Positions 41,024-50,102 are shown, counted from the stretch's first letter. The stretch is DNA of 64,000 nucleotides from Photobacterium sp. Ph5 (GCF_022129445.1 NZ_JADQAQ010000005.1:73322-137321); one strand, 5' to 3'. The notes: a model not told the origin generated them from the letters alone. Made by a program: numbers and translations.

Positions 41024-41060
41024 CTGGTCTAGTTTTATGATAAAATCGTGGTTTGACCAG
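41024..41060. promoter_or_regulatory. Nested dyad with possible extended -10 promoter upstream of acpP
   Basis: CTGGTC (41024-41029) and GACCAG (41055-41060) flank TTTTATGATAAAA (41033-41045). TGATAAAAT (41038-41046) fits an extended -10 element, giving a start near 41053 and a leader of about 90 bases. The CTGGTC/GACCAG halves resemble FadR half-sites, but their 25-base spacing does not match the FadR consensus. Confidence 0.35.
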
Positions 41061-41144
41061 CACTATGAGTGTTGCAACTTTTGTCGTAATGAATAAACTA
41101 CAGCAAATCGCATTAGCGAATTCTTGTTAAGGAAATATATTAGT

Positions 41145-41378
41145 ATGAGCAACATCGAAGAACGCGTAAAAAAAATCATCGTTGAGCAACTTGGCGTAGA
41201 CGAAGCTGAAGTTAAAAACGAATCATCTTTCGTTGACGATCTAGGTGCAGACTCACTAGATACAGTTGAACTAGTAATGGCTCTTGAAGAAGAATTCGAT
41301 ACAGAGATTCCAGACGAAGAAGCTGAAAAAATTACTACTGTTCAAGCTGCTATCGATTACGTAAACAGCGCACAGTAA
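41145..41378 (+). CDS. acpP: Acyl carrier protein
   Basis: 77-residue acidic four-helix protein that carries growing acyl chains on 4'-phosphopantetheine. The attachment Ser is in [14 protein letters not shown] (Ser 37). It starts [17 protein letters not shown], close to E. coli AcpP. I chose ATG 41145, preceded by AAGGAAATATATTAGT; an in-frame upstream codon at 41124 adds an atypical extension. A terminator follows, so abundant acpP mRNA can be made separately. Confidence 0.98.
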   Translation: MSNIEERVKKIIVEQLGVDEAEVKNESSFVDDLGADSLDTVELVMALEEEFDTEIPDEEAEKITTVQAAIDYVNSAQ

Positions 41379-41396
41379 TATAAAAATTAATATATC

Positions 41397-41428
41397 CAGG
41401 CGGTCTTTATGACCGCCTGTTTTTTTTC
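41397..41428 (+). terminator. Terminator between acpP and fabF
   Basis: CAGGCGGTC / GACCGCCTG perfect nine-base stem and a T8 tail. It probably limits fabF to readthrough or its own promoter. Confidence 0.88.
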
Positions 41429-41466
41429 AATTCCTGTTTTATCCTCAATTCCCGGAGAAATTAATC

Positions 41467-42705
41467 GTGTCTAAGCGTCGTGTAGTTGTAACTGGCATGG
41501 GTATGCTTACCCCGGTTGGTAATTCTGTTGAATCTTCTTGGAAAGCTTTACAGTCTGGCACTAGTGGTATTAGTACTATCCAACATTTTGATGCAAGCGC
41601 ATTTGCTACTCAATTTGCCGGCATGATCAAAGACTTCAATTGCGAAGATTACATGTCTAAGAAAGATGCACGTAAAATGGATTTATTTATCCAATATGGC
41701 GTTGCAGCTGGCGTACAAGCTTTCAAAGATTCTGGTATTGAAGTTACTGAAGAAAATGCACCACGTATTGGTGTTGCTATCGGTTCTGGTATTGGTGGTT
41801 TAGGTTTAATTGAAGCTGGCCATCAAGCTTTTATGGAAAAAGGTCCGCGCAAAATTAGCCCGTTCTTTGTTCCTTCTACAATTGTAAATATGATCGCTGG
41901 CCACATGTCTATCATGTACGGTCTTCGTGGTCCAAATATCGCGATTTCTACTGCGTGCACAACAGGCCTTCATAACATTGGCCATGCTGCACGTATGATT
42001 GCTTACGGTGATGCAGATGCAATGGTTGCTGGTGGTGCAGAAAAAGCATCAACAGAATTAGGCATGGGTGGCTTTGCTGCTGCTAAAGCATTATCTACGC
42101 GTAACGATGATCCACAAGCAGCTTCTCGTCCATGGGACAAAGACCGTGATGGTTTCGTGTTAGGTGATGGTGCGGGTGTGATTGTATTAGAAGAATACGA
42201 GCATGCTAAAGCACGTGGCGCTAAGATTTATGCTGAGCTTGTTGGTTTTGGTATGAGTGGTGACGCTTACCATATGACTTCACCAAGTGCTGATGGTTCA
42301 GGTGGTGCGTTAGCAATGGAAGCATGTATTCGTGATGCGGGTATTAATGCTGATCAAATTGGTTACATCAACGCACATGGCACATCAACACCTGCTGGTG
42401 ATGTTGCTGAAACATTAGGTATTAAGCGTGCTATGGGTAGTGCGGTTGATAACGTAATGGTGTCATCAACCAAATCTATGACTGGTCACTTACTTGGTGC
42501 AGCAGGTTCTGTTGAATCAATTATCACGATTCTAAGCCTTGTTGATCAAGTGGTTCCGCCAACAATTAACTTGGAAAATCCAGGTGAAGGTTGTGATCTT
42601 GACTATGTTCCAGGTGAAGCACGTCAAGCAAACCTAGAGTACGCATTGTGTAACTCATTTGGCTTTGGTGGAACTAACGGTTCTCTACTATTTAAGAAAA
42701 TGTAG
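41467..42705 (+). CDS. fabF: 3-oxoacyl-ACP synthase II (KAS II)
   Basis: Condensing enzyme for chain elongation; in enteric bacteria it tunes cis-vaccenate content with temperature. 412 residues from a GTG start with CGGAGAAA upstream. Catalytic Cys in [12 protein letters not shown] (near 163), His in [11 protein letters not shown] (near 303) and His in [13 protein letters not shown] (near 340) are present, as is the terminal [14 protein letters not shown]. Follows acpP after a terminator. Confidence 0.98.
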   Translation: MSKRRVVVTGMGMLTPVGNSVESSWKALQSGTSGISTIQHFDASAFATQFAGMIKDFNCEDYMSKKDARKMDLFIQYGVAAGVQAFKDSGIEVTEENAPRIGVAIGSGIGGLGLIEAGHQAFMEKGPRKISPFFVPSTIVNMIAGHMSIMYGLRGPNIAISTACTTGLHNIGHAARMIAYGDADAMVAGGAEKASTELGMGGFAAAKALSTRNDDPQAASRPWDKDRDGFVLGDGAGVIVLEEYEHAKARGAKIYAELVGFGMSGDAYHMTSPSADGSGGALAMEACIRDAGINADQIGYINAHGTSTPAGDVAETLGIKRAMGSAVDNVMVSSTKSMTGHLLGAAGSVESIITILSLVDQVVPPTINLENPGEGCDLDYVPGEARQANLEYALCNSFGFGGTNGSLLFKKM

Positions 42706-42760
42706 TCATATTTGTCTCTAAATAGCATCAGGAAAATCGCGTGATAACCTGATATGATTA

Positions 42761-42798
42761 ACAGCCCGATATCTTTATTGATATCGGGCTGTTTTTTA
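42761..42798 (+). terminator. Terminator of fabF
   Basis: ACAGCCCGATATC / GATATCGGGCTGT, 13-base perfect stem, with a T6 tail. Confidence 0.9.
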
Positions 42799-42816
42799 TA
42801 ATAAAAAGGATAATAG

Positions 42817-43626
42817 ATGGCGTTTATTAACAGTCAGAAGCAACGAGAGTTAGTAATAACTGATCGTGCTACACAGTATGGCGATGGCTGTTTTTCGACA
42901 ATAGGCGTTAAACAAGGAAAGTTGTTGTTATGGCCATTTCATCTTGAGCGTTTACAACAAACGCTACGCAGATTAGCGATTAATGAACCTGATTGGGAAC
43001 AAGTATTTCTGCAGGCTGAACAGTTCGCGGCGACATTTACAGATCGTGGTGGAGTGAAAATATTAATAAGCCGAGGCAGTGGCGGTAGGGGTTATAGCTC
43101 TACAGGTTGTGATGATACGACAGTTATTTTTAGTACGTTTTATTGGCCTGATCATTATCATCAATGGCAACAACAAGGTATTGTACTTGGTATTTGTCAG
43201 CAACGAATCGGTTATAGCCCAATGCTTGCGGGTATGAAGCACTTAAATCGTTTAGAGCAGGTGCTTTTAAAACAAGAAGTCGAACAAAATCAGTGGTTAG
43301 ATGCTCTGGTGCTCAATACCAACCAGCATGTTATTGAAACAACGGCATCTAATATTTTCTGGCGAAAAGGCACTTGTGTATTTACGCCTGATTTAACCGG
43401 ATCTGGGGTTGAAGGTGTGATGCGACGACATGTCATGACATTGCTTTCAACTTTACCCTATACGTTAGAATTTGGTGATTATTCATTGGCTGATTTGCTT
43501 TGTGCTGATGAAGTCTTTATAACCAATGCGTTAATGGAGTTAGTACCAATAAAGGCGATTGACTCTAACTATTTTCAAGAACAGTCACTACTCGACGTAT
43601 TAAAAAAGAGGCTATATACGTGTTAA
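42817..43626 (+). CDS. pabC: 4-amino-4-deoxychorismate lyase
   Basis: PLP enzyme of fold type IV that releases pyruvate from aminodeoxychorismate to give p-aminobenzoate for folate. 269 residues. ERLQQTLRRL near the start, the PLP Lys in AGMKHLNRLEQVLLKQE (near 140) and ETTASNIFW (near 178) are family motifs. It overlaps mltG by seven bases and follows fabF, as in E. coli. Confidence 0.95.
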   Translation: MAFINSQKQRELVITDRATQYGDGCFSTIGVKQGKLLLWPFHLERLQQTLRRLAINEPDWEQVFLQAEQFAATFTDRGGVKILISRGSGGRGYSSTGCDDTTVIFSTFYWPDHYHQWQQQGIVLGICQQRIGYSPMLAGMKHLNRLEQVLLKQEVEQNQWLDALVLNTNQHVIETTASNIFWRKGTCVFTPDLTGSGVEGVMRRHVMTLLSTLPYTLEFGDYSLADLLCADEVFITNALMELVPIKAIDSNYFQEQSLLDVLKKRLYTC

Positions 43627-44639
43627 AGAAGTTGATGCTTATTGTTTTGATTCTTGCTGCAATGGTGGCAGGAGCTGCTGGCTGGGCATATATTCAAGTT
43701 AAAAATGAGTTAGTACAGCCCGTGATTAACTCAGAGCAGGTAATGTTAACAGTTAAACCAGGGACATCGTTTAGAGGGTTAATTAATCAACTTGTGCAAG
43801 ATAAAGTGATCAAAGCATCACAATGGACGCGCTGGGTCGGAAAATTAGATCCATCTTTAACGGATATAAAGGCTGGCACTTACGGTGTAGAACCAAACAA
43901 AACATTGAAAGAAGTACTGGCATTGATTGCTTCTGGTAAGGAATTTCAGTATTCGATTACCTTGGTTGAAGGTGAGCGTTTTAGTGATTGGTTAAAACAA
44001 ATTCAAGCTGAGCCCGAGTTAAAGCATGTTACGGATGGCATGACAGAGCCACAAATTGCAAAAGCGATTGGTATTGATAATGTGAAAATTGAAGGTTACT
44101 TATTGCCTGATACTTATCATTATACAGCGGGTACAACGGATATTGCGGTATTAAAACGTGCTTACTTAGCAATGAATAAAGAGTTAGCGGCAGCATGGGA
44201 GTTACGTGAGAAAGATTTGCCTTTAAAAGATCCTTATCAAGTATTGATCATGGCTTCTATTATTGAAAAAGAAACTGCCGTACCAACAGAACGAGGTTTG
44301 GTTGCTTCTGTGTTTATGAATCGTTTACGTAAGGGAATGCCTTTACAAACGGATCCAACGGTTATTTATGGCATGGGTGATAAATATGACGGCAATATTC
44401 GTAAAAAAGATCTTAGAACGCCAACACCTTATAACACTTATACCATGAAAGGTTTGCCACCAACGCCGATAGCAATGCCAAGTAAAGCGTCAGTATTTGC
44501 AGCCGTTAATCCTGATACAAGCAATTACTATTACTTCGTTGCTGATGGTAAAGGTGGGCATAAATTCTCTACAACTTTGGTTGAGCATAACCGAGCGGTT
44601 CGTGCATACCTAAAAACATTAAGAAAACAGTCACAATGA
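43620..44639 (+). CDS. mltG: Endolytic transglycosylase MltG (YceG)
   Basis: Inner-membrane lytic transglycosylase thought to terminate nascent glycan strands. 339 residues from a GTG start. One N-terminal helix (about 3-22), a LysM-like segment (about 40-110), then the YceG catalytic domain with the Glu in [14 protein letters not shown] (near 220) and the [11 protein letters not shown] motif. It overlaps pabC by seven bases and tmk by four (ATGA), so the genes are translationally coupled. Confidence 0.96.
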   Translation: MLKKLMLIVLILAAMVAGAAGWAYIQVKNELVQPVINSEQVMLTVKPGTSFRGLINQLVQDKVIKASQWTRWVGKLDPSLTDIKAGTYGVEPNKTLKEVLALIASGKEFQYSITLVEGERFSDWLKQIQAEPELKHVTDGMTEPQIAKAIGIDNVKIEGYLLPDTYHYTAGTTDIAVLKRAYLAMNKELAAAWELREKDLPLKDPYQVLIMASIIEKETAVPTERGLVASVFMNRLRKGMPLQTDPTVIYGMGDKYDGNIRKKDLRTPTPYNTYTMKGLPPTPIAMPSKASVFAAVNPDTSNYYYFVADGKGGHKFSTTLVEHNRAVRAYLKTLRKQSQ

Positions 44640-45265
44640 TCGGTAAATTTATTGTCATCGAAGGCCTTGAAGGGGCTGGTAAAAGTACAGCGATTAAGCA
44701 AGTTATCGCGACATTGGCACAGCATGGTATTCATGAGCCTACATCGACACGAGAACCGGGTGGTACACCGCTGGCAGAGCAAATGCGCGCACTTGTTAAA
44801 GAAGGGCATCCTGATGAGCCGTTAACTGATATGGCTGAATTATTGCTTCTTTACGCTGCACGTATTCAATTGGTTGATAACGTCATTAAACCAGCACTGA
44901 ATCAAGGCAAGTGGGTGGTTGGCGATCGTCATGATATGTCTTCTCAAGCTTACCAAGGCGGTGGCCGTGGTTTTAATAAGGCGTTGATGGAAAATCTACG
45001 TGATACGGTACTTGGTGATTTTCGTCCTGATTTAACGATTTATATGGATATTGATCCTGAGCTGGGGTTACAACGAGCCCGTGGTCGTGGCGCGTTAGAT
45101 CGTATTGAGCAAATGAATGTCGATTTTTTCCATCGTGCTCGTGCGCGTTTTCTTGAATTATCAGAAAATCAGCCAAACGTTATTATTATTGATGCTAGCC
45201 AGAGTTTGGAAAAAGTTACTGAAGATCTACAGTCTGCGCTGAAAGCGTGGTTGGAGCAGCAATAA
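44636..45265 (+). CDS. tmk: Thymidylate kinase
   Basis: Phosphorylates dTMP to dTDP. 209 residues. P-loop [10 protein letters not shown] (residues 9-18), the [16 protein letters not shown] motif near 95-110, and a LID segment [13 protein letters not shown] near 143 mark the enterobacterial type. ATGA overlap with mltG; holB begins one base after its stop. Confidence 0.97.
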   Translation: MIGKFIVIEGLEGAGKSTAIKQVIATLAQHGIHEPTSTREPGGTPLAEQMRALVKEGHPDEPLTDMAELLLLYAARIQLVDNVIKPALNQGKWVVGDRHDMSSQAYQGGGRGFNKALMENLRDTVLGDFRPDLTIYMDIDPELGLQRARGRGALDRIEQMNVDFFHRARARFLELSENQPNVIIIDASQSLEKVTEDLQSALKAWLEQQ

Positions 45266-45266
45266 T

Positions 45267-46229
45267 ATGTTGTATCCGTGGCAAGAATCGTTATGGCAGA
45301 ATTGGCAACAGTTGTTAGAGCAAAAGCGGCTTCACCATGCCATTTTATTGTTAGCGGTAAAAGGTAGTGGCCGTGATGTACTAGCACACCAGTTAGCTAA
45401 AACGGTATTGTGCCAAAACAATGAAATAGAACCGTGTGGTGTTTGTCATAGCTGTAAATTGTTTGAAGCTCAAAGTCATCCTGATTTTCATGTTATTAAA
45501 CCTGAACAAGAAGGAAAACAAATCGGTGTTGATGTGGTACGGCAATGTAACCGCTGGGCAACGGAAACCTCTCATTTAAATGGTCAGCGTGTGATTTTAA
45601 TTGAACATGCTGATGCAATGGGTGAGGCGGGAGCAAACGCGATATTGAAAACCCTTGAAGAGCCACCACAAGGTTGTCAATTTATTTTAACGGCGCAAAG
45701 CTTAGATAGTTTACTACCTACTATTGTTAGTCGTTGTAATAAATGGCGTTTACCCGTACCAATAGAATCGAGTGTAAAGCAGTGGGTTGAGCATAAATTA
45801 ATGCAGTCTATTAAAGTGGAATCTATCCGCCTTAATAGTGGAGCTCCGTTGTCAACTTTAGCATTTATTGAAAGTGGTATGGATATTCGTCATGCTAATT
45901 TGATAAAAGCCTTTGCTGAATTTTTACAGCCACCGAATATTGGTATTTATGATGTCGCTACTATGTGTACTACCGATGGTATTGTGACGCTCAAATGGTT
46001 GAGCTATTTTTTGGTCGACTGTATTAAGTATCAACAAGGTGTGAGTAGTAGCTTTGTACATAATGAATCTTTAACTGCGGTACAACAGGTGGCGACACAG
46101 GTTTCGAGTGCCTTGTTACTTGAGCAATCAAGAAAAATTAATACGTTATACCGCAAATTAGAGCTGCATACAGGACTGAATATTGAGCTATTAGTTGTAG
46201 AGTGGCTAACTGGCTTTATTCAAGATTAA
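45267..46229 (+). CDS. holB: DNA polymerase III subunit delta'
   Basis: Clamp-loader subunit of the replicative polymerase. 320 residues. The zinc-binding Cys set is in CQNNEIEPCGVCHSCK (about 50-65). VILIEHADAMGEAGANAILKTLEEPP (the family's SRC-preceding region) near 110-135 and TIVSRCNKW, which carries the arginine-finger SRC motif, follow. As in other delta' proteins the P-loop is degenerate (LAVKGSGRD). It lies one base after tmk. Confidence 0.95.
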   Translation: MLYPWQESLWQNWQQLLEQKRLHHAILLLAVKGSGRDVLAHQLAKTVLCQNNEIEPCGVCHSCKLFEAQSHPDFHVIKPEQEGKQIGVDVVRQCNRWATETSHLNGQRVILIEHADAMGEAGANAILKTLEEPPQGCQFILTAQSLDSLLPTIVSRCNKWRLPVPIESSVKQWVEHKLMQSIKVESIRLNSGAPLSTLAFIESGMDIRHANLIKAFAEFLQPPNIGIYDVATMCTTDGIVTLKWLSYFLVDCIKYQQGVSSSFVHNESLTAVQQVATQVSSALLLEQSRKINTLYRKLELHTGLNIELLVVEWLTGFIQD

Positions 46230-46293
46230 GCGTAGTATTGAGCTTTGTATTTATAATTAGATAAGTCATATTTAGAGATTAAGAGGAACGCCC

Positions 46294-47070
46294 GTGTTAG
46301 TTGATTCACATTGTCATCTCGACAAACTTGATTACGATAAGTTACATACAGGGATTGATGATGTACTTAATAAAGCAAAAGAAAGAGGCGTCGAGTACTT
46401 TCTTTCTGTTGGTGTAACGTTGGCTGCTTTTCCTAAGATGATGGAAATGATCGCTCCTTACGAAAATGTATTTGCTTCTTGTGGTATCCATCCTTTGGAT
46501 GTTGAGTCGGGCTATAACTACGAACAGTTTAAGGCTTTTGCTCAACATGAAAGAGTCGTGGCGATCGGTGAAACAGGGTTAGATTACCATTATCAGCCTG
46601 ATACGGCAGAGCTTCAACAAGAGATCTTTCGTCAACAGGTTCGTGTTGCGGTTGAATTAAATAAGCCACTCATTATCCATACGCGTATGGCACGTGAAGA
46701 TACAATGCGCATTCTTCGTGAAGAAGGGGCAGAAAAATGTGGTGGTGTTTTACACTGTTTCACCGAATCACTTGAAATGGCATTAGATGCGATTGAACTT
46801 GGTTTTTATATTTCGATTTCAGGGATTGTCACATTCAATACAGCAAGCGATTTGAAAAACGTGGTGAGCCAATTGCCATTGGATCGTTTGTTAGTTGAAA
46901 CGGATTCACCGTTCCTTGCACCAATTCCATACCGAGGAAAGCAAAATCAGCCTGCGTATACACGTGAAGTTGCTCAATATATTGCGTTGCTAAAAGGCGT
47001 TTCCGTTGAAGAGGTTGAACAAGCAACCACTGAAAATTTCTTTACGCTATTTTCTTTAGCAAAGAAATAA
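46294..47070 (+). CDS. ycfH: TatD-family metal-dependent hydrolase YcfH
   Basis: 258-residue TIM-barrel metallohydrolase related to the TatD DNase. Metal-ligand motifs are visible: DSHCHLD (4-10), CGIHPLDV (near 65), AIGETGLDYHY (near 90), IIHTR (near 127) and ETDSPFLAP (near 201). The GTG start has AGAGGA upstream. It closes the tmk-holB-ycfH run and, as in E. coli, is followed by a glucose-type PTS locus. Confidence 0.94.
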   Translation: MLVDSHCHLDKLDYDKLHTGIDDVLNKAKERGVEYFLSVGVTLAAFPKMMEMIAPYENVFASCGIHPLDVESGYNYEQFKAFAQHERVVAIGETGLDYHYQPDTAELQQEIFRQQVRVAVELNKPLIIHTRMAREDTMRILREEGAEKCGGVLHCFTESLEMALDAIELGFYISISGIVTFNTASDLKNVVSQLPLDRLLVETDSPFLAPIPYRGKQNQPAYTREVAQYIALLKGVSVEEVEQATTENFFTLFSLAKK

Positions 47071-47088
47071 TATTGATATATTGGTAGT

Positions 47089-47122
47089 AAAAAAAGAGAA
47101 GCGCTGTCTTCTCTTTTTTTTT
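47089..47122 (+). terminator. Terminator of ycfH
   Basis: AAAAAAGAGAAG / CTTCTCTTTTTT stem with a six-base loop and a long T-run. Confidence 0.85.
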
Positions 47123-47174
47123 AAAACAAAGATGGAAGTCAATATACAGAAATCATTAACGCTAATTATTACAA

Positions 47175-47192
47175 AAGTTACAAATGTAACTT
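47175..47192. promoter_or_regulatory. 18-base dyad AAGTTACA-AA-TGTAACTT
   Basis: A perfect 8-2-8 palindrome. GTTACAT-type units also occur in tandem upstream of the second PTS gene (49623-49649), so one regulator may bind both. The regulator is not identified. Confidence 0.4.
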
Positions 47193-47408
47193 AATTTGTA
47201 TGTTGAGTATAAAATGAAACTCAATTAATAATGTTTATATTGATATAAATGAGTTAAATATTTTTCGTGTTTTAAATATTACATATATTTAACTAATTAT
47301 ATTTGGTTAATATATTGTATCTATTTGGTTTTTTATTTGTCATTAAAACCAAATAAAAAGTGATTTTTTATCTTTATTACTAGTGGCTTAGTCGTTTTAT
47401 TTAAATTA

Positions 47409-47437
47409 ATGTGATCAATGTTCTATATTTTCGATGT
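47409..47437 (+). promoter_or_regulatory. CRP-like module, copy 1 (upstream of first PTS gene)
   Basis: ATGTGATC, seven bases, TATATTTT, two bases, ATGT. The same 29-base layout recurs at 49750-49778 with 24 identities. ATGTGATC matches the left half of the CRP consensus; a second TGTGA follows at 47435-47439. Catabolite control of PTS genes by CRP is common, so this is a plausible activator site. Confidence 0.5.
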
Positions 47438-47510
47438 GATTTACGTATATTCTAGCGAAATCGGTCAAAAACGCGCAATATTGATTATTGGGGATGCTTT
47501 CAGGGAATGT

Positions 47511-47556
47511 TTTAATCAATTTATCATTACAAGATGTTAAAGATAAATTGATTAAA
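47511..47556. repeat. Perfect 15-bp inverted repeat upstream of the first PTS gene
   Basis: TTTAATCAATTTATC (47511-47525) and GATAAATTGATTAAA (47542-47556) are exact complements around 16 bases. No T-run follows. It may be an operator pair or an RNA stem in the leader, about 125 bases before the ATG. Confidence 0.5.
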
Positions 47557-47679
47557 GTAGACAGCATATTATATAACTCCCTAATTATACTAATTAAATT
47601 AATGAGATATTTCAGGTGTTTCTGTGAGTGCTAATGACATTCTGCAGTTGTACATTTGGATATATAAAGGGTAAAAATT

Positions 47680-49188
47680 ATGTCGAATGGCAATCAGTCT
47701 TCAGCTGAAAAGATCCTTGAAGGGGTTGGCGGAGCAGGAAATATAAAATTCTTCACTTGCTGTGCAACGCGCTTACGTTTTGAATTAAATGATAATTCTA
47801 TTGTTGATAAAGCAGCATTAGACGCGATTCCTGAAGTAATGGGGTGTATTCCTCAAAGTGGTGATCGCTACCAAATTGTTGTCGGTGGTGGTGTTGCGAC
47901 TATGCATAGTGCAATACAGCAATTATTAGAAAATCAAGCGGGTAGCGGCACAACAAGCACGAATGAAGCGAAAGCTGATAATGCATCAAATGATGATATC
48001 AAAGCTTCTATGCGCTCTAGTGGTGTACGAGGAAAAGTCGCGTGGGTTGATGGTTTTTTTGAATACCTTTCAGATTCGTTCCGTCCAATTTTAGGTATTT
48101 TATTAGGTGCGTCGTTAATTATTGCGCTTTGTGCAGTATTAGATGCCCTTCATATTGTTGATTTTAGGGGTGATAAGGCTGCTGGTTGGGTTTTTGTTGA
48201 CTCAATGTGGCACTCAGTATTTTACTTCTTGCCGATTATGGTTGCTTATAACGCCTCTAAAAAACTGAAGGTTGATCCTTGGTTAGGTGCAGCAATCATG
48301 GGCGCTCTAATGACGCCTGATTTTCAAAAACTAACCTCACTTGCATCAACAACATCGATTAAAGATACGACCTTAGGGACTGTTTCTCATGTTGCCCATG
48401 TGTTTGGTTTACCAATGCAGCTTAATGATTACTCTGGTAACGTTTTCGTACCGTTAATCATGGTGGCTATTTTGGCCTTAGTGTATCGTTTTTTAAAGAA
48501 AATCATTCCTGATAACCTACACATGGTATTTGTACCTTTCCTTTCATTGATCATCATGATTCCGCTAACTGCGTTCTTGATTGGTCCACTAGGGGTATGG
48601 ATCGGTACGTATTTAGGTCTTGGTTTAGCTTGGTTAAATACGCATGCACCATTTGTGTTCGCAATTCTTATTCCATTACTGTACCCATTCCTTGTTCCAT
48701 TAGGATTACACTGGCCATTAAATGCGTTGATGTTAATGAATATTCAAACGCTCGGTTATGACTTCATTCAAGGGCCTATGGGTGTTTGGAACTTTGCATG
48801 TTTTGGTGCAACTGCGGGTGTACTACTGATTTCACTGCGTGAGAAAGATCAAACAATGCGTCAGACGGCTTCTGGTGCGTTGGCTGCAGGTTTATTTGGT
48901 GGTATATCAGAGCCATCTTTGTATGGTATTCATTTACGCTTTAAGAAAGTATACCCACGTTTACTTGCTGGTTGTTTAGCTGGTGGTGTAACGTTAGCAA
49001 TTCTTAGTTCTATGTACGGAAGTGTTAAAACTCAAGCATTTGCATTTACGTCACTATTAACTATTCCAGTATTCCACCCAATGTGGGTATATGCTGTATC
49101 TATTGCAGTTGCCTTTATTGTGCCAATGGTACTTATTTTCTTCTTTGACTACCGTACACCAGAAGAGAAAGCTGCCCATAAAGAATAA
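47680..49188 (+). CDS. PTS permease EIIBC, glucose superfamily, substrate unknown
   Basis: Phosphotransferase sugar permease of 502 residues with domain order IIB-IIC. The IIB domain (about 1-85) has the phosphorylation-site motif CCATRLRF; the Cys directly before ATRLR (C28) is the likely phospho-acceptor. A linker rich in Ser/Asn/Ala precedes about ten membrane helices (130-490) with GISEPSLYGIHL, the family's conserved GxxEPxxYG loop. No IIA domain is present, so it should take phosphate from a separate IIA such as EIIA-Glc. The layout resembles sucrose/trehalose/beta-glucoside permeases. AAAGGG precedes the ATG. Confidence 0.88.
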   Translation: MSNGNQSSAEKILEGVGGAGNIKFFTCCATRLRFELNDNSIVDKAALDAIPEVMGCIPQSGDRYQIVVGGGVATMHSAIQQLLENQAGSGTTSTNEAKADNASNDDIKASMRSSGVRGKVAWVDGFFEYLSDSFRPILGILLGASLIIALCAVLDALHIVDFRGDKAAGWVFVDSMWHSVFYFLPIMVAYNASKKLKVDPWLGAAIMGALMTPDFQKLTSLASTTSIKDTTLGTVSHVAHVFGLPMQLNDYSGNVFVPLIMVAILALVYRFLKKIIPDNLHMVFVPFLSLIIMIPLTAFLIGPLGVWIGTYLGLGLAWLNTHAPFVFAILIPLLYPFLVPLGLHWPLNALMLMNIQTLGYDFIQGPMGVWNFACFGATAGVLLISLREKDQTMRQTASGALAAGLFGGISEPSLYGIHLRFKKVYPRLLAGCLAGGVTLAILSSMYGSVKTQAFAFTSLLTIPVFHPMWVYAVSIAVAFIVPMVLIFFFDYRTPEEKAAHKE

Positions 49189-49215
49189 GTTTCATAGTAT
49201 TCTTTTAATACTCAT

Positions 49216-49247
49216 AATCCCGTAATGACTGTTACGGGATTTTTTTC
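49216..49247 (+). terminator. Terminator of the first PTS gene
   Basis: ATCCCGTAA / TTACGGGAT stem with a TGACTG loop and a T7 tail. Confidence 0.87.
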
Positions 49248-49622
49248 ATTAAAATACATATATATCAATATGTTGGTTTGTGCGTCTATTGTTTTTTGTG
49301 AGGGGAATCTTTAGCTTAAATTATATTGAAATAGCTAGCTATTATAGAACGGTGCTTCTCTTGAGTTCAAACTCGTGATATTTAGCTTATATTTGAAGTT
49401 ACTCAATTATAGAGTCAATAGCATATTAAATACAAAAAAGTGCTGGATATGTGTAACCGCTATATCAATATTGCTTAGATCAATGATCTTAATAAAAAGT
49501 GGTATTTAATTCCGATTTTTTAATTTATAAATTATCATGCATTTCGATTAAAATAAGAATAAATAAACGAAATACTAAACTTATATTACACTTACGTAAC
49601 AACTGCTATTAATTTCACTTGC

Positions 49623-49649
49623 GTTACATTGGTTACATAAGTTACCTTT
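49623..49649. repeat. Three 9-bp tandem units GTTACATTG / GTTACATAA / GTTACCTTT
   Basis: Three direct units with exact nine-base period. Phasing of about one helical turn suits cooperative binding of a regulator. Related to the dyad at 47175-47192 before the first PTS gene. Confidence 0.4.
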
Positions 49650-49749
49650 TAGAAATTAAATTGTGGTTATTAATGGTTTTGATTAAATTAAAATCATTAA
49701 CAATCAACAACTTGCCTTTATATTTCCTATATTTAATATATGTATTTCA

Positions 49750-49778
49750 ATGTGATCTATATTATATATTTTGAATGT
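49750..49778 (+). promoter_or_regulatory. CRP-like module, copy 2 (upstream of second PTS gene)
   Basis: Same layout as 47409-47437 (24 of 29 identical): ATGTGATC, seven bases, TATATTTT, two bases, ATGT. It lies 353 bases before the PTS start codon, implying a long leader if it activates transcription nearby. Confidence 0.5.
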
Positions 49779-49866
49779 CTTATTACTCTCTATTAGTAAG
49801 TATGACAGTCATCAAGTTATATTAATTATCGAAATTTATACTTACACCGAAATAACAAGGAATGAA

Positions 49867-49906
49867 TACTAACATTATGGCTACGGGGGTATGTCGTTAG
49901 TGTTTA
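49867..49906. repeat. Imperfect palindrome containing copy 2 of the 22-bp repeat
   Basis: ACTAACATTATG on the left mirrors TATGTCGTTAGT on the right, with two mismatches and some G-U-type pairs. The right arm (49886-49907) repeats 12140-12161 with one mismatch. It lies in the probable leader of the second PTS gene. Confidence 0.45.
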
Positions 49907-49941
49907 TGTTATTTCAGATAAATAGAGTACTCAGGAGCTAA

Positions 49942-50013
49942 ATGTTCACTATCACAATCAATTACCTTGGTAATTTGAGCTTGTCTCGTGTGAGTGTTCA
50001 TTACTACGCTTAA
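49942..50013 (+). CDS. Candidate 23-residue leader peptide upstream of the ptsG-like gene
   Basis: ATG 49942 follows AGGAG with a four-base gap and opens 23 codons ending at TAA 50011-50013, 89 bases before the PTS start. The peptide begins MFTITINYLGNLSLSR. A 16-base dyad (AATTACCTTGGTAATT, 49960-49975) lies inside it. No family is recognised. Position and ribosome-binding site suggest a regulatory upstream frame, but it could be chance. Confidence 0.3.
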   Translation: MFTITINYLGNLSLSRVSVHYYA

Positions 50014-50102
50014 TGAAGTAATAAAAATAATGGTTAAAAAGACAAATAAAGTCTGAATTATTTTTGATACAAGTTTAGATCCCATATCGAGGAGATAAGG
50101 TA

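Larger units (their letters stand above)
47123..47679. other. AT-rich regulatory region of the first PTS gene
   Basis: 557 bases without a supported gene. It holds an 18-base dyad (47175-47192), a CRP-like module shared with the second PTS gene (47409-47437), and a perfect 15-bp inverted repeat (47511-47556). A ten-codon open frame at 47602 lacks a ribosome-binding site. Confidence 0.6.
49248..50102. other. Long AT-rich regulatory region of the second PTS gene
   Basis: 855 bases. It contains GTTACAT tandem units (49623-49649), the second copy of the CRP-like module (49750-49778), an imperfect palindrome carrying a dispersed 22-bp repeat (about 49867-49906), a 16-base dyad (49960-49975) and a candidate leader peptide (49942-50013). 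The rest, 49248-49600, shows nothing recognisable. Confidence 0.55.

Noticed and set aside
41024-41060. FadR operator upstream of acpP
   Set aside because: CTGGTC and GACCAG halves are 25 bases apart, not in the compact FadR arrangement; kept only as a low-confidence dyad.
47602-47634. Ten-codon, Cys-rich open frame before the first PTS gene
   Set aside because: No ribosome-binding site; too short to support without conservation.
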